DNA from: Chryseobacterium sp. Leaf404 | GTDB lineage: Bacteria > Bacteroidota > Bacteroidia > Flavobacteriales > Weeksellaceae | NCBI RefSeq assembly: GCF_001424145.1 | Contig: NZ_LMQM01000011.1 | Span: 180,476-244,475, forward strand | DNA length: 64,000 nt | Direction: 5' to 3' | Shown: positions 51,835 to 60,433 of the stretch, piece after piece | Layout: every line of letters begins with the position of its first letter | How positions within the stretch are numbered: position 1 is the stretch's first letter | Position numbers and translations under genes: made by a program | Notes under the pieces: model-generated | What the model saw: only the letters and a program-made list of their open reading frames with translations | Databases searched by the model: none | What the model was told of the DNA's origin: nothing

Positions 51835-52272
51835 TTATCCTTCGTAGCCTTGATCTGTAGAAAAATTAATCATCCAGTAGACACCAAATTTATCCTGAAA
51901 ACTACCAAAGTAATCTCCCCAAAACTGGTCTTCAAGCGGCATTTCAATATTTCCACCTTCAGAAAGCATTTTGAAAATTCTGTCTGCATCTTCTCTGGAA
52001 TCGGGGAAAATCGAAACGTAATTATTGTTTCCAACGGTTAAATTCTGTCCGAATGACGGCACAATGTCTGATGCCATCAAAAGGTCACCTCCCACGGGAA
52101 GTGCAATATGCATGACTCTGTTTTTTTCTTCGTCTGAAAGATTTTCGGTTCCGGGAGCGTTGCCCATTTTGCGCACGCCACCTACAAACTCACCTCCGAA
52201 AACAGATTTGTAAAATGTGAAAGCCTCTTCTGCTTTACCGTCGAAATTGAGGTAGGGATTTAATTTTGCCAT
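51835..52272 (-). CDS. single-domain VOC/PhnB protein
   Basis: 145 residues: LNPYLNFDGKAEEAFTFYKSVFGG at the start, MHIALPVGGDLLMASD, and PLEDQFWGDYFGSFQDKFGVYWMIN at the end. One PhnB module, close to the N-terminal module of the two-domain protein at 50025. Function unknown. Confidence 0.88.
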   Translation of the reverse strand: MAKLNPYLNFDGKAEEAFTFYKSVFGGEFVGGVRKMGNAPGTENLSDEEKNRVMHIALPVGGDLLMASDIVPSFGQNLTVGNNNYVSIFPDSREDADRIFKMLSEGGNIEMPLEDQFWGDYFGSFQDKFGVYWMINFSTDQGYEG

Positions 52273-52439
52273 GATTTTTAGGTTTAAAATTAAGATTATT
52301 TTTTTTTAGTTGGGGCTGTTTCTAATGTTTAAATGGTATTCACTTTCAATGAGACCACGAATTTTGGGACAAATGTTTTAAAAATTTAGAGGTTAAGATT
52401 TAAAGTTTACTGACAAAACATCGTTGATATCTAAAAATT

Positions 52440-53243
52440 CTACTTTCCATTTAGAAATTTCTCAACCTCGTTTGCTGTAAAATCTATTGTTTTGAAGTCA
52501 ATATTTCCTTCAAAATCAGGCATCATGTATGAGCCGTGAGTGGCAGGAAGAATCATCAATTCAGAACCTTTTATCAGTCGCCACATTTCCACAGTATGTT
52601 CCGGTCTCGGCATATCTTTATCGCCGGAAATCAGTAATACAGGAACTTTTATTCCTTTTAAAATATCTTCACTCCAATCGGTGAAAGTCTGCATTCTTTT
52701 GCTGTCTTTTTCAAACATATTTTTGAGCGCAGACTGATCAGGATTCAATTCTAAAAAATTATCTTTCAGTGATTTCGGCATTGATTCGAATGTGATGTTT
52801 TCCATTCCGTCAAAAAAGCCATCGGGCATCCCACTTTTTTTGTAAAATGAAGAGGCAACCACCAATTTTTCAACCCTCTCAGGATATTGATGAGCGATCT
52901 GCATTACGGTATTTCCGCCATTGCTGAAACCCCAGAATGAAGCTTTATCAATTTTAAGTTTTTTCAGAAGTTCGGCTACATCTTTTGCATCCTGCTCGAA
53001 CGTTTCAGGAATATCCCGATGTTCTGATCTGCCGTGATTCTGAAGATCAATGCCTATCAAAAGAAAATTTTTGTGTAATCTTGGAATGATTTCTTTAAAA
53101 TCAAAACCTATCGAGCCGGCACCACCGTGAATCAAAACCAAAGGCTTTCCCGACCCGTAAATTTCGTAGTACATTTTGATTCCGTTGACCGTTTCGTATC
53201 CTTTTTTTACCGGATTTACCATTTTTGATTGTGAATGAAGCAT
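52440..53243 (-). CDS. alpha/beta hydrolase; signal peptide out of frame across a T8 tract
   Basis: Open frame of 267 residues from MLHSQSKMVNPVKKGYETV. Catalytic features: oxyanion LIHGGAGS, nucleophile Ser in FWGFSNGGN (about 108-116), Asp in ISGDKDMPRP and His in LPATHGSYM. Upstream, an ATG at 53286 in another frame gives MTKILLATLFF; deleting one T from the T8 run (53254-53261 on the plus strand as A8) fuses it as MTKILLATLFLTTIMLHSQ, a good signal peptide. The intact gene would be 52440-53286 and secreted. The hydrolase substrate is unknown. Confidence 0.85.
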   Translation of the reverse strand: MLHSQSKMVNPVKKGYETVNGIKMYYEIYGSGKPLVLIHGGAGSIGFDFKEIIPRLHKNFLLIGIDLQNHGRSEHRDIPETFEQDAKDVAELLKKLKIDKASFWGFSNGGNTVMQIAHQYPERVEKLVVASSFYKKSGMPDGFFDGMENITFESMPKSLKDNFLELNPDQSALKNMFEKDSKRMQTFTDWSEDILKGIKVPVLLISGDKDMPRPEHTVEMWRLIKGSELMILPATHGSYMMPDFEGNIDFKTIDFTANEVEKFLNGK

Positions 53244-53294
53244 AATTGTTGTTAAAAAAAAGAGTTGCTAGCAAAATCTTCGTCATCGCATGAG

Positions 53295-53819
53295 TTAATA
53301 TTTCATTTCTTCATCGAAGTTGTATTTCATCCCTTCGTAGTTGAGGATTCTCCGCATGAGGCCGATTTGTCCCGAGAGGTAATCTTCACGTCCGATGCAC
53401 ATTCCTACGAAATTTAACACATTTTCGGGGAAGAAATCGATATTCATTCCCATTGGAAAGGCTTTATCTAAATCTTCATCAGTTGCTTCCAATAATTTAT
53501 TATAAACCAGCGGAGAAATATGATGAAAACTCTTTTTGAGCTGCTCCAGCGTGGGATATTTAAAACTTTCATCCAAAGCTTTTCCTTCAGAGAAACACTG
53601 TCTGAATTCAAATTTTTCTTCCAATCCAAGTACATTTCCCATAGCATAACGCATGTCGAGGAAGTTTCCGATCATCCAGATGATGTGGTTGGTTCGGCCT
53701 TCAATTCTTTTCAAAGCATCTTCCTCAGAAATTCCGTCGAGCACCATCAGAAAATTCTGACTGTGACCGCGAAACGCCGGAATGATAATGTCTAATTTTT
53801 GTGATTTTGGTTTGTCCAT
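53295..53819 (-). CDS. DinB-like protein lacking the usual metal His set
   Basis: 174 residues, four-helix DinB/YfiT bundle. Recognisable pieces are NHIIWMIGNFLDMRYAMG (with the first His) and GREDYLSGQIGLMRRIL, where family members usually have H-x3-H-x-GQI. Here the His positions are replaced (E, S), so only one of the normal three metal ligands is clear. It may be non-metallated or a thiol-binding scaffold. Confidence 0.75.
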   Translation of the reverse strand: MDKPKSQKLDIIIPAFRGHSQNFLMVLDGISEEDALKRIEGRTNHIIWMIGNFLDMRYAMGNVLGLEEKFEFRQCFSEGKALDESFKYPTLEQLKKSFHHISPLVYNKLLEATDEDLDKAFPMGMNIDFFPENVLNFVGMCIGREDYLSGQIGLMRRILNYEGMKYNFDEEMKY

Positions 53820-53973
53820 ATTATTTGAGATTTACGATTTTGATTTCGCACAGATTTCACAGATTGCACGGATTGCACGGATGATTTGGGGAATTAATTT
53901 GAGGTTTGAGATTTGAGATTTGACGTTTGAGGAGATTGGCTGAAAAATCTGCTAAATCTGCCCGGGTTAAAGC

Positions 53974-54381
53974 CTACTCTGTCGGCATTTGAGACATATC
54001 TGCAAAAGTGACGTTCCAGCCGTGGCCGTTGATATCCCAAAAAGAATTCTGGTACATCCAGCCATAGTCCTGTGGCTCTTCGTGCTGCGTGGCGCCGTTG
54101 GCAACTGCCGTATTGACGATCTGATCAACCTCCTCACGGGAATTCATTGATATGGCTACTAAAACCTGTGTGGTATCGCCCTTTGGGACGGGTCTTTCTG
54201 AAAACGTCATGAAATATTCTTCAGTAATAAACATTACGCAGATATTGTCTGCGAAGATGAAGCAGACTGCTTTTTCGTCACTGATCTGTTCATTGACTGG
54301 GAAACCGAGACGGGTCCAGAATTCTTTGGTTTTCGGGATATCTTTAACGGGAAGATTCACATAAATCTGATTGATTTTCAT
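53974..54381 (-). CDS. glyoxalase/VOC family protein
   Basis: 135 residues: QIYVNLPVKDIPKTKEFWTRLGFPVNEQ and DYGWMYQNSFWDINGHGWNVTF, one betaalphabetabetabeta pair each half. Typical of small resistance/glyoxalase-like VOC proteins. Preceded on its strand by a TAACTTTG box 26 nt before the ATG. Confidence 0.85.
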   Translation of the reverse strand: MKINQIYVNLPVKDIPKTKEFWTRLGFPVNEQISDEKAVCFIFADNICVMFITEEYFMTFSERPVPKGDTTQVLVAISMNSREEVDQIVNTAVANGATQHEEPQDYGWMYQNSFWDINGHGWNVTFADMSQMPTE

Positions 54382-54459
54382 GCTGTAATTTTTAAATTAA
54401 CTTTTATCAAAGTTACCTGATTACAGTAAAAATCCACTTGCCATAAGACAAGAATTAAT

Positions 54460-55044
54460 TTATCCTGGATGAGAAACCAGTTCTTTGCGGATTCTGCTCA
54501 GCGAGGTGTCTGTAACTCCCAGATAGGAAGCGATTTGCTTAAGTGGAGCATACTGTACCACCTGTGGTTTCTGCTGTAAAAGATTGAGATAGCGTTTTGT
54601 TGCCGAAAGGGCAAACATCTCTACCGACCGCTGTTTATAGCTGAAAAGTTCCTGAGACATCCACGCTCTTCCCCACTCGCTTAAATTTGGAATTCTGTGG
54701 TAAAGTTCCTGGAAAACTTCAAAATCAATCTTCCACAATTCACAGTCTGTGATGCAGACAATATTCTCCTGAGTGGGAATTCTCTGAAATAATGATGACA
54801 CTTCTATTACGATTTCATTTTCCACAAAAAAGTGTGTGGTAACTTCGTTTCCGTTAAAATCATTGACGAAAGATCTGGCTAAGCCTTTTTCAAGAATCAG
54901 ATATTCATTTGCAGTTTTGCCTTCTTTAAGAATATATTCACCTTTCTGAAAAAATGCTTTTGTGTGAGCGTTTTTTATTTCTTCAAGTTCTTCAGGAAAG
55001 AAAAACGGAAAATCGTGATAAACGTTAAAAGCCTGTGTTGTCAT
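54460..55044 (-). CDS. Crp/Fnr family transcriptional regulator
   Basis: 194 residues. N-terminal cyclic-nucleotide-binding beta roll (about 15-125: FFQKGEYILKEGKTANEYLILEKGLARSF) and a C-terminal HTH (about 150-190: KQIASYLGVTDTSLSRIRKEL). The effector-binding arginine of CAP is not evident, and no Cys cluster like Fnr is seen, so the ligand is unknown. Probably the regulator of the VOC gene next to it. Confidence 0.88.
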   Translation of the reverse strand: MTTQAFNVYHDFPFFFPEELEEIKNAHTKAFFQKGEYILKEGKTANEYLILEKGLARSFVNDFNGNEVTTHFFVENEIVIEVSSLFQRIPTQENIVCITDCELWKIDFEVFQELYHRIPNLSEWGRAWMSQELFSYKQRSVEMFALSATKRYLNLLQQKPQVVQYAPLKQIASYLGVTDTSLSRIRKELVSHPG

Positions 55045-55176
55045 TAAATTATGTTTTTTCAGCCCTTAAATTTAATTTTTTTTTCTGGAACTGAAAGTGA
55101 AATATGTGCAGTAAAAAATATTGTTCTGCTATTTTTAACCCAGTCCCTGTCTTTCATAGAACAAAATCCGGTAAAG

Positions 55177-55770
55177 CTATTTTTTAAGATCATCAACAAG
55201 TTTTTTGATGGTGTCTATATTTTTACCGTAAAATCTGTTAAACCACCATTTTCCTATATAATACAGAGCAAAAATGCCTGCAATCAAAGTGCCTATTGAA
55301 ACAGAGGCAATCTGAATATTGGTAAGGGGAACCGGCCTTGGAATAAATTCCAGAACGATGATCATTTCGCAAACCAAAAACGGGACAAATGCAATATAAA
55401 AGGAAAGATAATACTGTTTATTAAGCTCCAGCTGATGCAGAAGATCCCGCAAACCGTCGTAAGTGCTGAGTTCAGGATTTCCCATCTCTTTATAGAGTGT
55501 AAAGAATTTAGAAAAGAAAAATGCAGTCACAAACATCATCGAAGTTACTAATAAATTGATGTAAAAATTAAATTTGAAGGGAGCCGGACTGAACGCCATT
55601 AAAACAAACGCAAAAACGAAGATTCCTACGGTGGACCAAAATTCGCCACGCATATTTTTGCGCATTTTTTCCAGAGGGAGATTAAGTGTTTTACGCTGTT
55701 CTGTACTTATTTCGGGAATGTAATCAAGATTTTCTTCATTCCAAGTATTTTTCAGGTCGTCGATATTCAT
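55177..55770 (-). CDS. membrane protein, putative anti-sigma factor
   Basis: 197 residues from MNIDDLKNTWNEEN; an upstream ATG would read through the palindrome and is rejected. Four hydrophobic segments (about 65-85, 90-110, 135-160 and 165-185) and a C-terminal cytoplasmic helix (NIDTIKKLVDDLKK). The LKNTWNEEN start with helical cytosolic part fits the anti-sigma partner of the ECF gene upstream. Separated from it by a 53-bp hairpin. Confidence 0.75.
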   Translation of the reverse strand: MNIDDLKNTWNEENLDYIPEISTEQRKTLNLPLEKMRKNMRGEFWSTVGIFVFAFVLMAFSPAPFKFNFYINLLVTSMMFVTAFFFSKFFTLYKEMGNPELSTYDGLRDLLHQLELNKQYYLSFYIAFVPFLVCEMIIVLEFIPRPVPLTNIQIASVSIGTLIAGIFALYYIGKWWFNRFYGKNIDTIKKLVDDLKK

Positions 55771-55797
55771 ACTGTTTGTTTTTATAATTTCTTGGCT

Positions 55798-55850
55798 GGA
55801 AGATGGGAGTTCGAAGCTGGAAGACTTCCAGCTTCGAACTCCCATCTTCC
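55798..55850. repeat. 53-bp perfect hairpin between ECF sigma and its partner
   Basis: Two 26-base arms (55798-55823 and 55825-55850) are exact reverse complements with a single A between. The arm contains GGAAGCTGG- and TTCGAA-type words. Such a long perfect palindrome is unusual in this genome segment; it lies in the gap between the two genes. Confidence 0.9.
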
Positions 55851-55853
55851 CAT

Positions 55854-56342
55854 TTATTTATTCAAAATTTCTTTTAATTTATTTTTGGCCCGGTTCATTT
55901 TCACTCTTACGTTTCCTTCAGAAATACCCACCTGTTCAGCAATCTGTTTTCCTGAAAAATCTTCGAGATAATAAAATATGAAAGCTTTGTCTATGGCATT
56001 CAGTTGGTGCACAGCTTTGTATATTTGACTCAGTTTTTCTTCTTTTTCCCAATCATAATCATCCTGAGTAATTTTAAAATTTGAAACATCCCCGTTGGCA
56101 ATAAAGCTTCTTTTCTTCTCAGATTTCAGAAATACAATTGCGGTGTTCAGGGCAATTCTGTACAGCCAGGTAGAAAATTCAGATTCTCCACGAAATTTCG
56201 GGTACGCTTTCCAAACCTGATACGTGATTTCCTGAAAAAGATCGGCACGGTCTTCAGCATCATCCATATACATTTTCGAGATCTTAAAAATGATCTTTTT
56301 ATGTTTTTCGATACGTTATGTAAATTCTTTTTCGAAACTCAT
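55854..56342 (-). pseudogene. ECF sigma factor with premature stop at codon 9
   Basis: An ATG at 56342 opens MSFEKEFT then TAA; the same frame continues at once with RIEKHKKIIFKISKMYMDDAED..., i.e. the normal start of ECF region 2. The remaining open frame from the internal ATG at 56273 gives 139 residues with region 2 (DLFQEITYQVWKAYPKF, WLYRIALNTAIVFL) and region 4 (LEDFSGKQIAEQVGISEGNVRVKMNRAKNKL). Either a nonsense mutation (or sequencing error) or translation starts at the internal ATG and gives a truncated sigma factor. Confidence 0.75.
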
Positions 56343-56479
56343 GGTTTTTGTTAAACTCTGATATGTTAGTCAGGATTTTAAAAAAATGTTACAGAATTTT
56401 TAAATCCTGAGATGCGAAGATGTTTTGCTGGCTCAGTATTTGTAAAAATTGAGTTACATCAAATTAAAAATTTTAAATT

Positions 56480-57310
56480 ATGCCTTACATCACAAAAGAA
56501 AATGACAAAAATTTCAATCTTTATTACGAAGACTTCGGTTCCGGGCAGCCTATCATTTTGATTCATGGCTGGCCTTTGAGCGGCAGAAGCTGGGAACTGC
56601 AGATACCTGCTCTTACAGATTTGGGTTACCGAGTAATTACCTATGACAGAAGGGGCTTCGGGAAATCTTTACCTACAGGAGATTTGTATGATTATAATGC
56701 TTTAACGGCAGATTTACATGAATTAATCACTCAGCTGGAGCTTAAAAATGTAATCCTGATGGGCTTCTCTATGGGCGGAGGCGAAGTGGTAAGATATTTC
56801 ACCAATTTTGGTTCAGAAAATATTGATAAAGTTGCCCTGATAGCATCTATAATTCCTTTGGTGAAACAGAAAAACGACAATCCGGACGGAGTTCCTGTTG
56901 CCGATCTGAATGGAATTTTAGAAAGTCTGAAAAAAGAAAGAGTAACATTCTTAGAAACATTTCACAAAAATTTCTACAATTACGGACTGTTATCACAAAC
57001 TGTAAGCCAGGCACAGCTGAATTATGACTGGCAGACATCATCTCAGGCATGCCCGATGGCAACGTTAAAAACAGCCGAAGCGTGGGCTGACACAGATTTC
57101 CGATCAGAATTGGGAAATGTAGATAAAAAAACACTGATCGTTCACGGTGATGACGATAAAATTGTTCCCATTGAAACCTCTGCAAGACAGGCTGCTACAG
57201 GAATTGCAAACAGCGAACTTGTAGTCATTGAAGGCGCACCACACGGACTGAATATAACGCATGCAGAAAAACTCAATGAAATTCTGAGAAGGTTTCTGAC
57301 TTCAAATTAG
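56480..57310 (+). CDS. alpha/beta hydrolase, cofactor-free haloperoxidase type
   Basis: 276 residues, cytoplasmic. HGWPLSGRSWELQ oxyanion loop (about 28-40), nucleophile Ser in LMGFSMGGGEV (about 95-105), Asp in VHGDDDKIVP (about 218) and His in EGAPHGLN (about 252). Family members are esterases or act as cofactor-free chloroperoxidases in vitro. Monocistronic with a strong terminator. Confidence 0.9.
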   Translation: MPYITKENDKNFNLYYEDFGSGQPIILIHGWPLSGRSWELQIPALTDLGYRVITYDRRGFGKSLPTGDLYDYNALTADLHELITQLELKNVILMGFSMGGGEVVRYFTNFGSENIDKVALIASIIPLVKQKNDNPDGVPVADLNGILESLKKERVTFLETFHKNFYNYGLLSQTVSQAQLNYDWQTSSQACPMATLKTAEAWADTDFRSELGNVDKKTLIVHGDDDKIVPIETSARQAATGIANSELVVIEGAPHGLNITHAEKLNEILRRFLTSN

Positions 57311-57327
57311 ACATTACTATATCATTG

Positions 57328-57363
57328 ATTCGGGCGGTCATTTTTGGCCGCCCGAATTTTTTT
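57328..57363. terminator. bidirectional terminator
   Basis: Ten-base perfect stem ATTCGGGCGG / CCGCCCGAAT, followed by a T run on the plus strand; lies between the hydrolase and the convergent VOC gene. Confidence 0.85.
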
Positions 57364-57372
57364 AATTTAGCT

Positions 57373-57801
57373 TTACATACCTTTTCCGACCAGTAAAACA
57401 TTGAATTTATGCCCGTCAGGATCCGAAAAAACGCAATAATAATAGCCATCCTCCTGCATTTTTGCTTCTTTATGGATCTTCCCGCCTGCATTCTTAACTT
57501 TGTCAGCCCATTCATTTACCTCGTTCTCTGTATTAGCAGAGATTGAGAAGATAATTTCATTACCATTTTCCAGGTCACTTGCTTTTCCGTTCATTGCAAA
57601 TTCAAGCTGTTCTTTTTCGAAAAAATGAATTACAAAATCAGATTCGCCAAAGAAAAAACTCACGATCTTTGGTTTGTCTGTTGTTTCTACACAAGAATAA
57701 TTTAATTTTAAACCTAAATCTCTATAGAATATTTCTGTTCTATGAAGATTTGCTACGGCAAAATTTGCCCAGATTTGTTTGAATTTCATATTATTTTGCA
57801 T
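57373..57801 (-). CDS. glyoxalase/VOC family protein
   Basis: 142 residues from MQNNMKFKQIWANFAVANL (the next ATG, 57789, is also possible). VOC domain: WANFAVANLHRTEIFYRDLGLKLN, MQEDGYYYCVFSDPDGHKFNVL at the C-terminus, the usual glyoxalase-like iron/zinc strand pair. A frame extends further upstream to 57858 but adds a non-homologous stretch. Confidence 0.82.
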   Translation of the reverse strand: MQNNMKFKQIWANFAVANLHRTEIFYRDLGLKLNYSCVETTDKPKIVSFFFGESDFVIHFFEKEQLEFAMNGKASDLENGNEIIFSISANTENEVNEWADKVKNAGGKIHKEAKMQEDGYYYCVFSDPDGHKFNVLLVGKGM

Positions 57802-58014
57802 TTTGATAATGTTGGAATTATGAACAAGAAGTTCACTATGCTTTTCAATATTAAGCATCTTTTTGCTTTACAAAGGAGCTAAAGCTTATAAAAGTTATAT
57901 CAATTTTAATTTTTAAAACTCATTAATCTTCTGCAGGTTTATGACTTTGTGAAGCTTCCTAAATTCTGCAGGAAAAAATCTCTGTGCACTCTGTGTTTAA
58001 TTATATTCTAAATC

Positions 58015-59643
58015 TTAAAACAGATAATCTGTACTCAGAAAATTAGAATCATGATCTCTCACAATGGTGTTCAGAAGATTTTTGTTGGAATCTGTAGCTT
58101 TTGCAGCAACCAGTGACCGAATTGAGAACGAACGCAATGCATCGAACACAGAGAGGGTACCTTCTGCACTGTCTTTTCTCCCCGTAAACGGAAATACATC
58201 CGGGCCACGCTGTGACTGACAGTTGATATTTACTCTGCTCACCAAATTGACAAAAGGATCAATAAGTTTTGAAATTTCTACGGCATCTTCACTGAAAATA
58301 CTTACCTGCATCCCGTGGGAAGCATTCACTTGATATTCAATTGGTTCCTCAATACTATCAAAAGGTACAACCGGGATCACCGGACCAAACTGCTCCTCAT
58401 GATACAGTTTCATTTCAGAATTTACAGGAAAGACAACGGCAGGAAAGACCAATGATTCTTCGGTAAAACCTCCGTTTTTGTTTAAAATTGCGGCGCCTTT
58501 TTTCTTTGCATCGTCAAGGCATTCTTTCAGGTAATCAGGTTTATTGGTTTCCGGAAGCGGTGTGATTTTCACATCTTTTTCCCAAGGCAGGCCTGGTTTC
58601 ATTTCGCTTACCGCTTTACTCAGTTTTTGGGTAAATTCTTCTGCAACCTCTTTCTGAACAAAAATTAATTTCAAAGCCGTACATCTCTGTCCGTTAAATG
58701 ACAAGGCACCCAAGAGACATTCACTCACAGCAACATCGAGATTGGCGTTTTTTGTAACAATTGCAGCATTTTTGGCATCCAGACTTAAAATTGCTCTTAG
58801 ACGGTTCACTTTCGGGTGTATTTTTTTTAATCCGTTGGCTACTTTACTCGATCCGATGAAGGCTAAAACATTTACTTTTCCGCTTTCCATGATGGGAGTG
58901 ATAATTTCTGAACCTTTTCCGTAAAGAGTATTCACCGTACCTTTCGGGAAGGCCTCACGGAAGGCTTTCAATAAAGGATAATGTGCCAAAACGCCGTGTT
59001 TCGGAAGTTTAAAAATAATCGTATTCCCCATAATTAATGCGGGAATAAGCGTGGTGAAGATTTCATTTAAGGGATAATTAAAAGGCCCCATACTTAAAAC
59101 CACACCGAGAGGAGCTCTCCGGATCTGGGCAATTGTGCCTTCAGCCTGCTGAAAACGGGAAGATTCACGGTCAAGATCTTTTAAGGCATCAATGGTTTGG
59201 TTGATATAATCTACAGTTCTGTCGAATTCTTTTGTAGAATCCGGGAGTGTTTTTCCGATTTCCCACATCAGGAGCTTAATCACCAAGTCCCGCTCCTGAA
59301 TCATGAGATAGACAAATTTCTGCATGCATTTAATTCTTGCGTCTACAGACATCGTTGGCCAATCGCCGAGGCCGTTGTCATAGGCTTTTACAGAAGCTTC
59401 CAAAACGTCCATGGCTTCTTTTACGCCGATGTTTGGGATGCTTCCCAGAAGTTTTCTTTCTAAACCATTCTCTGTGCGGATGCACACCGGAGAGTAAATA
59501 TTAGTGGTTTCTCCGTTCCAGGGGACAAGTTCACCGTTGAGAAGATATTCTCTCTGATGGATTACTTCGGTTTTAAATTCTGAAGGAATTTGGTTTTCGT
59601 GTTTAAAGATTTCTCCAAAGGGATTTTCGTTGCCTGAATTCAT
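58015..59643 (-). CDS. aldehyde dehydrogenase of GAPN-like subgroup with altered catalytic Glu
   Basis: 542 residues. ALDH superfamily: cofactor GPFNYPLNEIFTTLIPAL, nucleophile Cys in FNGQRCTALK near residue 325, and EEQFGPVIPVV near 425. The motif that usually carries the general base (LELGGK) reads ILSLDAKNA here, so Glu is replaced by Ser. This variant sequence is found in a non-phosphorylating glyceraldehyde-3-phosphate dehydrogenase-like group, but the activity without the Glu is unclear. C-terminal tail is 60 residues longer than usual and ends in ...TDYLF. Confidence 0.85.
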   Translation of the reverse strand: MNSGNENPFGEIFKHENQIPSEFKTEVIHQREYLLNGELVPWNGETTNIYSPVCIRTENGLERKLLGSIPNIGVKEAMDVLEASVKAYDNGLGDWPTMSVDARIKCMQKFVYLMIQERDLVIKLLMWEIGKTLPDSTKEFDRTVDYINQTIDALKDLDRESSRFQQAEGTIAQIRRAPLGVVLSMGPFNYPLNEIFTTLIPALIMGNTIIFKLPKHGVLAHYPLLKAFREAFPKGTVNTLYGKGSEIITPIMESGKVNVLAFIGSSKVANGLKKIHPKVNRLRAILSLDAKNAAIVTKNANLDVAVSECLLGALSFNGQRCTALKLIFVQKEVAEEFTQKLSKAVSEMKPGLPWEKDVKITPLPETNKPDYLKECLDDAKKKGAAILNKNGGFTEESLVFPAVVFPVNSEMKLYHEEQFGPVIPVVPFDSIEEPIEYQVNASHGMQVSIFSEDAVEISKLIDPFVNLVSRVNINCQSQRGPDVFPFTGRKDSAEGTLSVFDALRSFSIRSLVAAKATDSNKNLLNTIVRDHDSNFLSTDYLF

Positions 59644-59811
59644 TAGAAATAGTATTAATAGTTTTGATATTTAAAGATTAAAGTTAGTGGGAAATATTGG
59701 TTTTACAAGACAGGTTTTTACAAATTAAATTTCTATTTTATACTTCATGACACAGAATAATTTTAAGAATTATTTAACCATTCCGAAGAAGACATTATTT
59801 TATGATTTACC

Positions 59812-59819
59812 TAAATTTG
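59812..59819 (+). promoter_or_regulatory. TAnnTTTG -7 box of tpx
   Basis: TAAATTTG, 23 nt before the ATG at 59843; leader of roughly 18 nt. Confidence 0.55.
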
Positions 59820-59842
59820 ATACAACTTAAAAAAAATAAATT

Positions 59843-60340
59843 ATGTCTACAATTACATTTAAAGGAAGCCCGATCAATACAATAGGAAGCCTGCCGGAAA
59901 TAGGAAAAAACGCGCAGGAATTTACAATGGTATCTTCAGATTTGTCTGAAAAAAATCTTGCTGATTACACTGGGAAAAGAGTGGTTCTAAACATCTTCCC
60001 AAGTATTGATACAGGAATCTGTGCGGCTTCTGCAAGAAAATTCAACGAGGAAGCTTCTACGCTTGAGAATACTGTTGTGATTAATGTTTCGAGAGATCTT
60101 CCATTTGCTTTATCAAGATTTTGTGCTGCAGAAGGTTTAAATAATGTGGAAACATTATCAGATTTCAGAGGGAACTTTGGAGAAGATTATGGTGTAACTC
60201 TTACAGATTCTCCTTTCAAAGGACTTTTGAGCAGAGCTGTGGTTGTTTTGGATGAAAAAGCAAAAGTAATTTATACAGAGCAGGTGCCTGAAATTGGCCA
60301 GGAGCCAGATTACGAAGCGGCGATTGCATCATTGAAGTAA
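59843..60340 (+). CDS. tpx: thiol peroxidase (Tpx-type 2-Cys peroxiredoxin)
   Basis: 165 residues. Peroxidatic Cys60 in PSIDTGICAASARKF and resolving Cys94 in SRFCAAEGLNNVETL, the spacing of Tpx. FTMVSSDLSEKNLADYTGKRVVLN and PFKGLLSRAVVVLDE complete the fold. It reduces hydroperoxides with thioredoxin in the cytoplasm or periplasm. Strong terminator follows. Confidence 0.94.
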   Translation: MSTITFKGSPINTIGSLPEIGKNAQEFTMVSSDLSEKNLADYTGKRVVLNIFPSIDTGICAASARKFNEEASTLENTVVINVSRDLPFALSRFCAAEGLNNVETLSDFRGNFGEDYGVTLTDSPFKGLLSRAVVVLDEKAKVIYTEQVPEIGQEPDYEAAIASLK

Positions 60341-60361
60341 AGAGTAAATTTTTTCTCAATT

Positions 60362-60402
60362 AAAATCATTCTGTTGTTTAACAGAATGATTTTTCTATTT
60401 TT
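60362..60402 (+). terminator. tpx terminator
   Basis: Fourteen-base perfect stem AAAATCATTCTGTT / AACAGAATGATTTT with a GTTT loop, then a T-rich run. Its 3' end runs into the -7 box of the next gene. Confidence 0.9.
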
Positions 60403-60403
60403 G
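60396..60403 (+). promoter_or_regulatory. TAnnTTTG box of the adenylate cyclase gene
   Basis: TATTTTTG lies within the T-rich end of the tpx terminator, 30 nt before the TTG start of the cyclase; terminator and promoter share bases. Confidence 0.5.
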
Positions 60404-60433
60404 TGCATAAGCTAATCGCCAAAACTCTGTATC

